From Agromyces archimandritae (GTDB lineage Bacteria; Actinomycetota; Actinomycetes; Actinomycetales; Microbacteriaceae), in the NCBI RefSeq assembly GCF_018024495.1, contig NZ_CP071696.1, forward strand, positions 1,674,001 to 1,738,000: a stretch of 64,000 bases of DNA, given 5' to 3'. Below the pieces are notes generated by a model that saw only the letters and a list, made by a program, of their open reading frames with translations, searched no databases and was not told the origin of the DNA. Each line of letters opens with the position of its first letter. The stretch's first letter is position 1. Positions 46,782 to 54,379 of the stretch are shown in pieces. The position numbers and the translations under genes were made by a program.

Positions 46782-47089
46782 CTAGACGTTCACAGCACCT
46801 CCCGACGTGACGAAACGACATAGGGCCCCGGGCTCGAATGCGATGGCTCACGTGGAGCATCGCCACCGCTCCGCAGTGCCGCGAAGTCCGGACGGTTGCC
46901 ACCGGACGCCCGTTGCGGGGGCCACATATTCGGAACGCGCCCCGTATGGGTGTTGTCTTCTACGCCAGAACCAGCGAGGGAGAGGGTGGGGCGGTGCGGC
47001 GGCTCGTGTCGGGAACCAGGCCCGGCCATCGCGCCGGTACATGCCCGCCGCGGGAATTCCCCTACGGAAACTCCCCCTATTCGATGCGA

Positions 47090-47105
47090 TGTTTCACGTG
47101 AAACA
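47090..47105. repeat. parS site 1 (perfect)
   Basis: Matches the 16-bp consensus TGTTTCACGTGAAACA. The palindrome extends by CGA/TCG, giving 22 symmetrical bases. Confidence 0.92.
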
Positions 47106-47318
47106 TCGACCCTGGCCCGTAGCTCCGCGGAAGCGGATGGTTGTCGTCGGGAGCCTTCTGCGCGAGCCTCGTATCAGGTTGTAGCCCCATACGGAGTTGC
47201 GTCTCGATGTGAGCTCTCGGACCATGGAGGCCTAACAGCGAGCACGACGTGGGGCTGGGATTCGTGTCAGGGACCAGGCCTCGGCCATATGGCCAGGAGA
47301 CCTCCTGCATGAATGCGA

Positions 47319-47334
47319 TGGTTCACGTGAAACA
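47319..47334. repeat. parS site 2 (one mismatch)
   Basis: TGGTTCACGTGAAACA differs from the consensus at position 3. It lies 229 bp from site 1 in the same repeat context. Confidence 0.8.
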
Positions 47335-47466
47335 TCGACGTCTGCCCGCGGTGCCGCGGAAGCATGGATGGTTGCCACCGGGAGCTCTCTGTGCGAGCCG
47401 CAAGTCCGGGTCGTTGCCCCGCACCGGTCGTGCCTTCGATGTGAGGCCTCGGATCGTGGTGGTCTA

Positions 47467-47620
47467 ACGGCGAGCGCGACCTGGCGGTGACTCGCGTCGG
47501 GGACCGAGCCTGGCCGTATCGCCGGCACACGGCCGCGGGAACTCCCTCTGTTCGACGCGATGTTTCACGTGAAACATCGACACTGGCCCGCAGCTCCGCG
47601 GAAGCGGGGATGGTTCCCAC
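47467..47620. repeat. Direct repeat copy A (around parS 3)
   Basis: About 150 bp starting CTAACGGCGAGCGCGACC and running through parS 3 to CACCGGGAGC closely matches 49340-49500, about 1.87 kb away, with scattered substitutions. It suggests a segmental duplication inside the array. Confidence 0.75.
47561..47576. repeat. parS site 3 (perfect)
   Basis: Perfect 16-bp consensus within a 22-bp palindrome, 242 bp from site 2. Confidence 0.92.
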
Positions 47621-47709
47621 CGGGAGCCTTCTGCGCGAGCCGTGCATCCGGGTTGTAGCCCCGCATGGGTTCGAGTCTTCGATGTGAAATCTCAGACCGT
47701 AGAGGTTTA

Positions 47710-47869
47710 GGGAGTGTTGCGGAACTCCGTGCGCGGCGAGGACGTGCGATGGGCGACCGGATGCAAGGCGGAGGAGGAGAGCCTCACTGGAGGTGAGGCC
47801 GACGACGACAACGCAGCAAACGGCCGCCCGTCGTGCGCCGCAGCGCGAGCGGAGTTCCGCAACACGCCC
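47710..47869. mobile_element. 160-bp MITE-like element, copy 1
   Basis: The ends GGGAGTGTTGCGGAACTCCG and, inverted, GGGCGTGTTGCGGAACTCCG form 20-bp inverted repeats with one mismatch. TA flanks both sides (47708-47709 and 47870-47871). Comparison with the equivalent point of the neighbouring repeat units (CCTAACAG, TCTAACGG) shows the empty site. The TA target is typical of IS630/Tc1-type elements. No coding capacity. Confidence 0.8.
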
Positions 47870-47953
47870 TAACAGCGAGCGCGACGTGAGGCTGCGATTC
47901 ATGTTGGGGACCGAACCTCGGCCATATGGCCGGGAGACACTGCTCGAATGCGA

Positions 47954-47969
47954 TGTTTCACGTGAAACA
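47954..47969. repeat. parS site 4 (perfect)
   Basis: Perfect consensus within a 22-bp palindrome. It is 393 bp from site 3, or 231 bp once the inserted MITE and its TA duplication are removed. Confidence 0.92.
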
Positions 47970-48200
47970 TCGACGTCTGGCCGCGGTGCCGCGGAAGCAT
48001 GGATGGTTGCCACCGGGAACTCGCTGCGCGATCAGCACGTCCGGGTCGTCGCTCCGCACGGGGTCGTGCCTTCGATGCAAGTTCTCGGACCGTGGTGGTT
48101 CTCCCGGCGGGAGCGGTTCGGCGAGTCGAGTCGAGCGTGGGGCTCCGCAGCGCGGCTGCGATGCGGGCGGAATGCCTATCGGTCTCACGATCGAATGCAG

Positions 48201-48216
48201 TGTTTCACCTGAAACA
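48201..48216. repeat. parS site 5 (one mismatch)
   Basis: TGTTTCACCTGAAACA differs by one central base, 247 bp from site 4. Confidence 0.75.
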
Positions 48217-48368
48217 TCGTTCCGTGTGGGGTGTGCCATCGAAACCAGACTCTGGCCGGTGTGGAGCTGCAGGCGAGGACGAGTCGGCGCGGCGAACACC
48301 AAGTCTGGGACTGTGGCGTGGGTATGGTGCCGGCGCAGCGTCAAGAGGACTCCCCCGCACGAATGCGA

Positions 48369-48384
48369 TGTTTCACGTGAAACA
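48369..48384. repeat. parS site 6 (perfect)
   Basis: Perfect consensus. One outer flank differs (CGA left, CCG right). Confidence 0.92.
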
Positions 48385-49069
48385 CCGACGCCATTGTCTC
48401 AACCACGCATTCGTCGATCCCGACCGTGAACGCAGGACTGGCGGCACCGACCGATCATGGCTGGAGCGCCCGGAAGGTTGCGCCCTTCGATGTGGATCGT
48501 CGACGAGACACCGGAGGGCTGTGCGGCGTTCCCTTCCTTTGGACGCCGCCTAGCCTCGGTCTGATCCTGTTCCAGGCTGCAACGCCTCCGGAGCAGGGCA
48601 GCGTAGCCGGCTGCCACCGGACTTGTTCTCCGCATCCGCGAATCGTCCTCCCAGCATCTTTTGAATGCCAGAGGTCGGCGTAGACCTCCGGGGTGAGGTT
48701 GGGAGCCACACTCGCTGATCGTCCACGGCGGTCTTCGGGACTCACACTCGCCCTCTATGCCGGAGGGGCGTCGCCGTCCGACCGTCGATGGTTGCGTCAT
48801 CAGACTGACGGTGGAACGGTTCCACGTGTCCGGCCCGTGACCGCGTCTCGGTGAGTGCGCAGAAACAGTGCGGCCGAGGTGCTGGTCGAGCGGTGCGGGG
48901 AAGAACAACTCGTCCTCACCACTGCACGTTCGATCCACGCCTTCGACCCCGCATCTCCGATCGTTGCGGTTCTGGCGGCGGGAGCCGCTCGGCGAAGTGA
49001 TCTCGTTGATGTCCGCGGCCGACCATCGTGTCGGTGTGCTGCCAATCAGGCGCTCCTCCTCGAGTGCGA

Positions 49070-49085
49070 TGTTTCACGTGAAACA
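49070..49085. repeat. parS site 7 (perfect)
   Basis: Perfect consensus within a 22-bp palindrome, 701 bp from site 6, the widest gap in the non-coding array. Confidence 0.92.
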
Positions 49086-49339
49086 TCGATGCTGGCCTCT
49101 GCTGCGTATCGATGACCCTCGGGCATGTGCGCGGTGCAACGTCACCGGGCGAGCAGCACTGGAGCGGAGGGAGCCGCCATCCGGCAACCGTCCTCTGGAC
49201 GGTGACCATCAATGTCATTCGACTGTTGAGCGGGTGCGCGGTCGTGGCGAGCGTGCTCGCCCCCTCGGACGCCACTCGGTTCGGGCGCGCTCATCCTTCC
49301 GGCCGTGGCTTCGGTGTGAGGCCTCGGATCGTCGTGGAC

Positions 49340-49500
49340 TAACGGCGAGCGCGACGTGGCGGTGACTCGCGTCGGGGACCGAGCCTGGCCGTATCGCCGG
49401 CAGACGGCCGCGGGAACTCCCCCTGTTCGATGCGATGTTTCACGTGAAACATCGACGCTGGCTCGCAGTGCCACGGAAGCATGGATGGTTGCCACCGGGA
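49340..49500. repeat. Direct repeat copy B (around parS 8)
   Basis: Second copy of the segment at 47467-47620, starting CTAACGGCGAGCGCGACG and passing through GGCAGACGGCCGCGGG and parS 8. Confidence 0.75.
49436..49451. repeat. parS site 8 (perfect)
   Basis: Perfect consensus within a 22-bp palindrome. Its flanks closely copy those of site 3. Confidence 0.92.
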
Positions 49501-49621
49501 CGCCGGATCTTGGACCGTCCTGCCTTCATGGGTCGGGATGCGCAAGCGAGGCGGTTTCACGTCGGCGGCAGCGTCCCGGGCATCCTGCTGGCGTGCAGCG
49601 GACAGGTATCCCCGGCATCGG

Positions 49622-49637
49622 TGTTTCACGTGAAACA
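49622..49637. repeat. parS site 9 (perfect)
   Basis: Perfect consensus flanked by CGG on the left and CCG on the right, so both outer arms changed together and symmetry is kept over 22 bases. A half-site, GTTTCACGT, lies at about 49554-49562. Confidence 0.92.
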
Positions 49638-49914
49638 CCGATGCCGGTCCCGCAGTGGTGGCTACGTGGCTGCCACAGGGCGTGCGGATACGGCACCATC
49701 GGCCGACCACTCTGGGGGTGCAGGGAGAAGGAGCGTGCTCTGTTCGAGGTCGGCCGCTGACAGGATGTGAGGGTTTGAGCGAGTGCGCATGCGCGGAGAG
49801 CGGCTTCTCCATATCTCGAACGCCCGCATGTTCGCCGCGGACGTGGTTCGGCACGCACAGCTGCCGGCAAACCGGGACGTGAACCCCCCGCCGTGACCGA
49901 CGCCGCGGGCCGCA

Positions 49915-50074
49915 GGGAGTGTTGCGGAACTCCGTGCGCGGCGAGGATGTGCGAGGGTGACCGGATGCAAGGCGGAGGAGGAGGGCCTCACTGGAGGTGA
50001 GGCCGACGACGACAACGCGGCAAGCGGCCGCCAGTCGTGCGCCGCAGTGCGTGCGGAGTTCCGGCAACACGCCC
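49915..50074. mobile_element. 160-bp MITE-like element, copy 2
   Basis: It has the same length and nearly the same sequence as copy 1, with the same ends; one extra G interrupts the right repeat (TTCCGGCAACAC). Flanks are CA and TA, so the duplication is imperfect or decayed. It lies 155 bp before parS 10. Confidence 0.75.
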
Positions 50075-50228
50075 TAGTTGCCCATGCGCTGACTCTGGGG
50101 CGTCCACGGTGTTGTCGGGACTCCGCGGGCATCAGCACAGATGTTCTTGCTCGGAGACCTTGGTCATACCGGCGTGAGCTCTCCGTATCGCAGGCAACGA
50201 GTCCCGCGTGACGTGCCGAGCGAAGCGA

Positions 50229-50244
50229 TGTTTCACGTGAAACA
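50229..50244. repeat. parS site 10 (perfect)
   Basis: Perfect consensus within a 22-bp palindrome, 90 bp before the parA start. Confidence 0.92.
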
Positions 50245-50333
50245 TCGGCGTGTCGATCGTCGGACCGGCAATACCGTGACACCCGGTGTTCCGCCTATCC
50301 GCGCGGGAGAGCGAGGGTTAGGGTGGGACCGCC

Positions 50334-52340
50334 ATGGACTCCCGGCACAACCCGATCGGGAGGGCGCGAACGACGGGATGGCGAATGGCTGGCTGGTTTC
50401 AGCGTCGACGTGAACGTGCGGAAGCCCGACGTGCAGAGAAGGAAGCTCGAAAGCGTGGAGTGCCGCTCGAGGCAGCCCCGGACGAGCACCCCCAGGCGGA
50501 GCGGGACGTCGAGCTGACGAATCCTCCCGCGCACGAGACTGCCGCCGGTGCGGCGCGGCTCGGCGATGGAGATGAAACGAGCGGCACGTCCGGCGCGATC
50601 GCCGTCGCAACACTCGAGAAGGATGACGTCGAGGCCGCGGAGCATGTCGTCGCCGATGAGCCGGCGGCCGAGGCGAACGACTCCCCCGCCGCAGCGGATA
50701 CGGTGACGCCATCCGCAACGGGCGAACCGGCACCGGCGGAACCCAGGGCCGATGTCGACGCAGCGGTCGAAGGTGCACCAGCGGAGAACGAGCAGGCGCG
50801 GGAGAACGAGCAGGCCGACACGGGATCCGAAGCTCCCGAAGCTGAGCCTGAGCACGCCGGATCCGAGCGGAGCGAAGCAGCCGCGGACGCGCCCGCCGGC
50901 GCAGCCGCGGAGTCCGAGGACGATGCGATGGACACCGAAGCGCGCGAGACGGGTGCGTCTGCGCAGAACGGTGCGCCCGAGCGTATCGACTGGGATGCGG
51001 TGACCGCCGCCGCACTCACCGAGGACTTCCCCTCCGGTTTCGATCCGCTGGCCCAATGGCGCCCAGGGACGGACGGGGCCGAGCAACCGGGGGACGCAGC
51101 GGCGGACGCTTTGCCCGCGGCCGAGCAAGCGACGAGCGAGCACGAAGCGGACTCCGGCGACGAGAGTGCGCGGGCGTACGACGAGGAGTCGAACGACGAC
51201 GCAGCGGACGCCGAGGAGACATCGTCGACGGAAGACGAGAATGCCGGCACCTCGGCTGCGGACGAGAGCGACGGCGGGGCCCGCGAGGCCGGGAGTGCCC
51301 CGGCATCCATCCACGCGGCCGCCGAGCGTGCGGTGGACGCCGCGTCGGTCGCGGCGACCGCACCGAACTATGCTGAAGAGGCGCCCGAAGCGGCATCCGA
51401 GCAGGCCCCCGCGAGTGACGCGCCTTCCGATGTTTCACGTGAAACATCTCCCGCACTCGGAGGAACCCCCCTGGCTGATCAAGTTGCGAATGAGACGCGC
51501 CGTCGCGCGGCCCTCGACTCCAAGAAGCTCCCGCTCCCCTCGTCCACCCGCATCCTGACGGTGTCGAACCAGAAGGGCGGAGTCGGTAAGACCACGAGCA
51601 CCGTCAACCTCGCCGCCGCTCTCGCGCGCGGCGGTGCGCGTGTCCTCGTCATCGATCTCGACCCGCAGGGCAACGCCTCCACCGCTCTCGGTGTCGAGCA
51701 CCCCGCAGAAGAGCTCAGCGTCTACAACGTCCTGGTCGGCGAGGCGACGATCGGAGAGGTGATCCGTCCGTCGACCGAGCATGAACGACTCGACTGCGTG
51801 CCGGCGAATATCCACCTCGCCGGCGCCGAGATCGAACTCGTCTCCCTCGTCGCGCGCGAGCAGCGGTTACGGCGAGCCCTCGACCGCTACCTCGGCGAGA
51901 TGGAGGACCCGTACCACTACGTGATCATCGACTGCCCGCCGTCGCTCGGACTGCTGACGATCAACGCATTCGTCGCCGCACGTGAGGTGCTCATCCCGAT
52001 CCAGTGCGAGTACTACGCCCTCGAGGGCCTGTCGCAGCTGCTCAGCAACATCGAGCTGATCCAGCAGCACCTGAACAGCGAGCTGACGATCTCGACCATC
52101 CTGCTCACGATGTTCGACTCCCGCACCAATCTGGCGCAGCAGGTGGCGCAGGAGGTCCGCGACCACTTCCCGACGCAGACCCTCGAGACGATCATCCCCC
52201 GCTCGGTGCGCGTCTCCGAGGCACCGAGCTACGGCCAGAGCGTCATCAGCTACGACTACTCGTCGAGCGGATCCCTCTCCTACCGAGAAGCCGCCGCGGA
52301 GCTCGCGCACCGCGGTGCACCAGTCAGCAAGGAACGGTAA
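50334..52340 (+). CDS. parA: Chromosome-partition ATPase ParA with long N-terminal extension
   Basis: The frame encodes 668 residues (651 if ATG 50385 is used). Residues about 403-668 are a standard ParA: deviant Walker A KGGVGKTT (Lys414, Lys419), DLDPQGNAS, IIDCPPSLGLLT and the PRSVRVSEAPSYGQ segment. Residues 1-365 are unusual: a basic tip (WFQRRRERAEARRAEKEARKR) and then a long acidic Ala/Glu/Asp-rich stretch, probably disordered. DVSRET (366-371) is encoded by parS 11. Typical actinobacterial ParA has about 300 residues. No internal start with a ribosome site was seen. Confidence 0.85.
   Translation: MDSRHNPIGRARTTGWRMAGWFQRRRERAEARRAEKEARKRGVPLEAAPDEHPQAERDVELTNPPAHETAAGAARLGDGDETSGTSGAIAVATLEKDDVEAAEHVVADEPAAEANDSPAAADTVTPSATGEPAPAEPRADVDAAVEGAPAENEQARENEQADTGSEAPEAEPEHAGSERSEAAADAPAGAAAESEDDAMDTEARETGASAQNGAPERIDWDAVTAAALTEDFPSGFDPLAQWRPGTDGAEQPGDAAADALPAAEQATSEHEADSGDESARAYDEESNDDAADAEETSSTEDENAGTSAADESDGGAREAGSAPASIHAAAERAVDAASVAATAPNYAEEAPEAASEQAPASDAPSDVSRETSPALGGTPLADQVANETRRRAALDSKKLPLPSSTRILTVSNQKGGVGKTTSTVNLAAALARGGARVLVIDLDPQGNASTALGVEHPAEELSVYNVLVGEATIGEVIRPSTEHERLDCVPANIHLAGAEIELVSLVAREQRLRRALDRYLGEMEDPYHYVIIDCPPSLGLLTINAFVAAREVLIPIQCEYYALEGLSQLLSNIELIQQHLNSELTISTILLTMFDSRTNLAQQVAQEVRDHFPTQTLETIIPRSVRVSEAPSYGQSVISYDYSSSGSLSYREAAAELAHRGAPVSKER
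51431..51446. repeat. parS site 11 (perfect), inside parA
   Basis: Perfect consensus read as DVSRET in the parA frame (residues about 366-371). A parS inside parA that encodes this peptide is familiar from other actinobacteria. Confidence 0.9.
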
Positions 52341-52343
52341 TCC

Positions 52344-53339
52344 ATGGCAACCAAGCGAACAGGGCTCGGCCGCGGCATCGGCGCCCTCATCCCCACCACG
52401 GACGAATCCAAGGGTGCCCGGCCCGTCGACGTGTTCTTCCCCGGCGCCGAAGCCGCCACCGCGACCGCGACCGCCATCGCCGCTCCGCCGAGCGAACCGG
52501 ACGCCCCCGCAGAGGAGCTCATCGCAGTCCCGGGCGCCCGGCTCGCACAGCTCGACCCCCACTCGATCGTGCCGAACGCCAAGCAGCCGCGCACCGTGTT
52601 CGACGAGGACGACCTCGCCGAGCTCGTCCACAGCGTGCGCGAGTTCGGCGTGCTGCAGCCGATCGTCGTCCGCCCGCACCCGGACCTGCCGGAGCAGTAC
52701 GAGCTCATCATGGGCGAGCGGCGCCTGCGCGCCTCGAAGGCCGCCGGCCGTGAGACGATCCCCGCGGTCATCAAGGACACCGCCGACGAGGACATGCTGC
52801 GCGATGCGCTCCTCGAGAACCTCCACCGATCCGAGCTGAACCCGCTCGAAGAGGCATCGGCCTATCAGCAGCTGCTCGAGGACTTCGGCATCACGCAGGA
52901 AGCCCTCGCCGATCGCATCGGACGCTCCCGCCCGCAGATCTCGAACACCCTCCGCCTGCTGAAACTGCCCGAACCGGTTCAGGTGCGCGTCGCGGCCGGC
53001 GTGCTGAGCGCCGGACACGCTCGCGCGATCCTCTCGGTCGGCGACACCGAAGCCATGCAGCGCCTGGCCGACAAGATCGTGAACGAAGACCTCTCAGTAC
53101 GCGCGGCCGAAGCCGCCGCGACAGCGGAGCCGAAGTCCGCGAAGCGCAGCAACAACCCGGCTGCGGGCCGCCGGCAGGAGTTCCTCGACGAAGTCTCCTC
53201 TCGCCTCGGTGACCGCCTGAACACTCGCGTCAAGGTCACGCTTGGCGCACGAAAAGGCCAGATCAACATCGATTTCGCGAGCGTGCAGGATCTCCGCCGC
53301 ATCCTTGAGGAACTCGGCGAGGACCTCACCGGCATTTGA
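52344..53339 (+). CDS. parB: Chromosome-partition CTPase/parS-binding protein ParB
   Basis: The 331-residue protein binds parS and slides as a CTP-dependent clamp. It starts MATKRTGLGRGIGALIP, has the CTP-binding motif GERRLRAS, the ENLHRSELNP motif and a helix-turn-helix (TQEALADRIGRSRPQISNTL). The C-terminal dimer domain ends EELGEDLTGI. It begins three bases after parA and is the obvious ligand of the parS array. Confidence 0.96.
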   Translation: MATKRTGLGRGIGALIPTTDESKGARPVDVFFPGAEAATATATAIAAPPSEPDAPAEELIAVPGARLAQLDPHSIVPNAKQPRTVFDEDDLAELVHSVREFGVLQPIVVRPHPDLPEQYELIMGERRLRASKAAGRETIPAVIKDTADEDMLRDALLENLHRSELNPLEEASAYQQLLEDFGITQEALADRIGRSRPQISNTLRLLKLPEPVQVRVAAGVLSAGHARAILSVGDTEAMQRLADKIVNEDLSVRAAEAAATAEPKSAKRSNNPAAGRRQEFLDEVSSRLGDRLNTRVKVTLGARKGQINIDFASVQDLRRILEELGEDLTGI

Positions 53340-53350
53340 GCCGGAGACAA

Positions 53351-53383
53351 GAAGCGGCGGTGCGCGATGCGCACCGCCGCTTC
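53351..53383. terminator. Hairpin terminator between parB and ddl
   Basis: GAAGCGGCGGTGCGC and GCGCACCGCCGCTTC form a perfect 15-bp stem with loop GAT, between convergent genes. Confidence 0.85.
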
Positions 53384-53396
53384 TGCGTGGTCGACC

Positions 53397-54365
53397 TTAC
53401 GCCGCTGCTCCGCCGCGAGCGGCCGCCGCGCGGACGAGACCGTCGTACACCTCGGCCTGCGTGCGACCGGCAGCCTCGATCGCGAGCGGCACGAGCGAGG
53501 TCTCGGTGAGCCCCGGGATGACATTCGCCTCGAGGAACCACGGGGTGCCGGACTCGTCGACGATGAAGTCGATGCGGGACAGATCGCGGAGGCCGAGCGC
53601 ATCGTGCGCGGTCACCGCGGCGCGCGCCACGGCATCCGCCTGCTCGGCGGGCAGCCGCGACGGCGCGTAGAACGTCGTCTCCCCCGCCGTGTACCGGGCC
53701 TGGAAACTGTAGACCCCGTCCACCGGCACGATCTCCACCGCCGGGAGCGCCACCGGGCCGTCGCCCGTGTCGACCACGGTGACCGCGACCTCGGTGCCGA
53801 AGATGCGTCGCTCGACGATCGCGGTGTCGTCGTAGACGAAGGCCTCGACCATCGAGCGGGGCAGTTCCTGCGGATCGGCGACGATGCTGACGCCCTGCGC
53901 CGAACCGCCGGAACCGGGCTTCACGACCAGGTCGCCCTCGAGCCCGCGACGGACGACGCGGAGCACGCTCGGCGCCCCGAGCTCACGGAACGACTCGTGG
54001 GAGAGCACGACCGACTCCGGCACGACGATCCCGGAACGGGCGACGATGGAGCTCGCCCCCGGCTTCCACCACGCCTCGCGCGCCGCTGCTCCCGTCGAGC
54101 CGACGAAGGATATGCCGAGCGCGGCAAGCAGATCGAAGAGCGAACCGTCCTCGCCGCTCGATCCATGCAGTGCAGGGAATACCACATCGGGCTTGAACTC
54201 CGCGAGATACGGCAGCAGTCCGGCATCCGGATCCCGCATCGTCACGTGATGCCCGGCCGCGGTCAGGGCATCCGCCACCCGCCGCCCCGAGCGGAGCGAG
54301 ACATCGCGTTCATGGGAGATCCCGCCCGCGAGGACGATGACGTTCAATGCGCTCGAGTCGTTCAT
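53397..54365 (-). CDS. ddl: D-alanine--D-alanine ligase
   Basis: The 322-residue ATP-grasp enzyme makes the D-Ala-D-Ala of peptidoglycan precursors. It shows GGISHERDVSLRSG at the N-terminus, HGSSGEDG, KPGSGGSAQGV and the ATP/Mg segment FLEANVIPGLTETSLVP. It is shorter than E. coli Ddl by few residues only. It is convergent with parB and 14 bp downstream of an aminotransferase gene on the same strand. Confidence 0.9.
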   Translation of the reverse strand: MNDSSALNVIVLAGGISHERDVSLRSGRRVADALTAAGHHVTMRDPDAGLLPYLAEFKPDVVFPALHGSSGEDGSLFDLLAALGISFVGSTGAAAREAWWKPGASSIVARSGIVVPESVVLSHESFRELGAPSVLRVVRRGLEGDLVVKPGSGGSAQGVSIVADPQELPRSMVEAFVYDDTAIVERRIFGTEVAVTVVDTGDGPVALPAVEIVPVDGVYSFQARYTAGETTFYAPSRLPAEQADAVARAAVTAHDALGLRDLSRIDFIVDESGTPWFLEANVIPGLTETSLVPLAIEAAGRTQAEVYDGLVRAAAARGGAAA

Positions 54366-54379
54366 GGATCGGGGGCTCC

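Larger units (their letters stand above)
47079..48216. repeat. Degenerate tandem repeat units carrying parS
   Basis: Four to five units of about 230-245 bp share landmarks in order: parS, then TCCGCGGAAGC or CCGCGGAAGCATGGATGG, then CACCGGGAGC, then a TAACAGCGAGC or TAACGGCGAGC segment, then GGGACC with CCTCGGCCATATGGCC or GCCTGGCCGTATCGCC. The next parS follows. Identity between neighbours is high near parS and lower elsewhere. Confidence 0.75.
46786..50333. other. Non-coding centromere region with parS array
   Basis: I find no credible gene in 3.5 kb. The many open frames on both strands are spread by the repeats and read the parS palindrome as FHVKH or DVSRET. The DNA consists of diverged tandem units around parS sites, two 160-bp MITE-like copies and unmatched filler (48430-49050 has no parS). 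The first 25 bases are the tail of the gene broken by the IS. ParB loading and SMC recruitment are the inferred role. Confidence 0.8.

Noticed and set aside
47267..48013. Long open frame on the - strand through the parS array (about 248 codons)
   Set aside because: It and several similar frames owe their length to high GC and repeated units. They read the parS palindrome as FHVKH or DVSRET, lack ribosome sites and have no recognisable protein pattern.
47090..49637. CRISPR array, because of short palindromic repeats at intervals
   Set aside because: Repeats are 16-22 bp with spacings of 168 to 701 bp, and intervening DNA is itself repeated. The sequence is the parS consensus, and no cas genes are present.
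46786..50333. Prophage or plasmid remnant
   Set aside because: No phage, replication or conjugation genes were seen. The sequence is explained by parS repeats, two small elements and filler.
50399..51310. Ser/Ala-rich open frame opposite the parA extension
   Set aside because: It is the complement of the Ala/Glu/Asp-coding strand; the low-complexity Ser-rich product and lack of a ribosome site mark it as a shadow.
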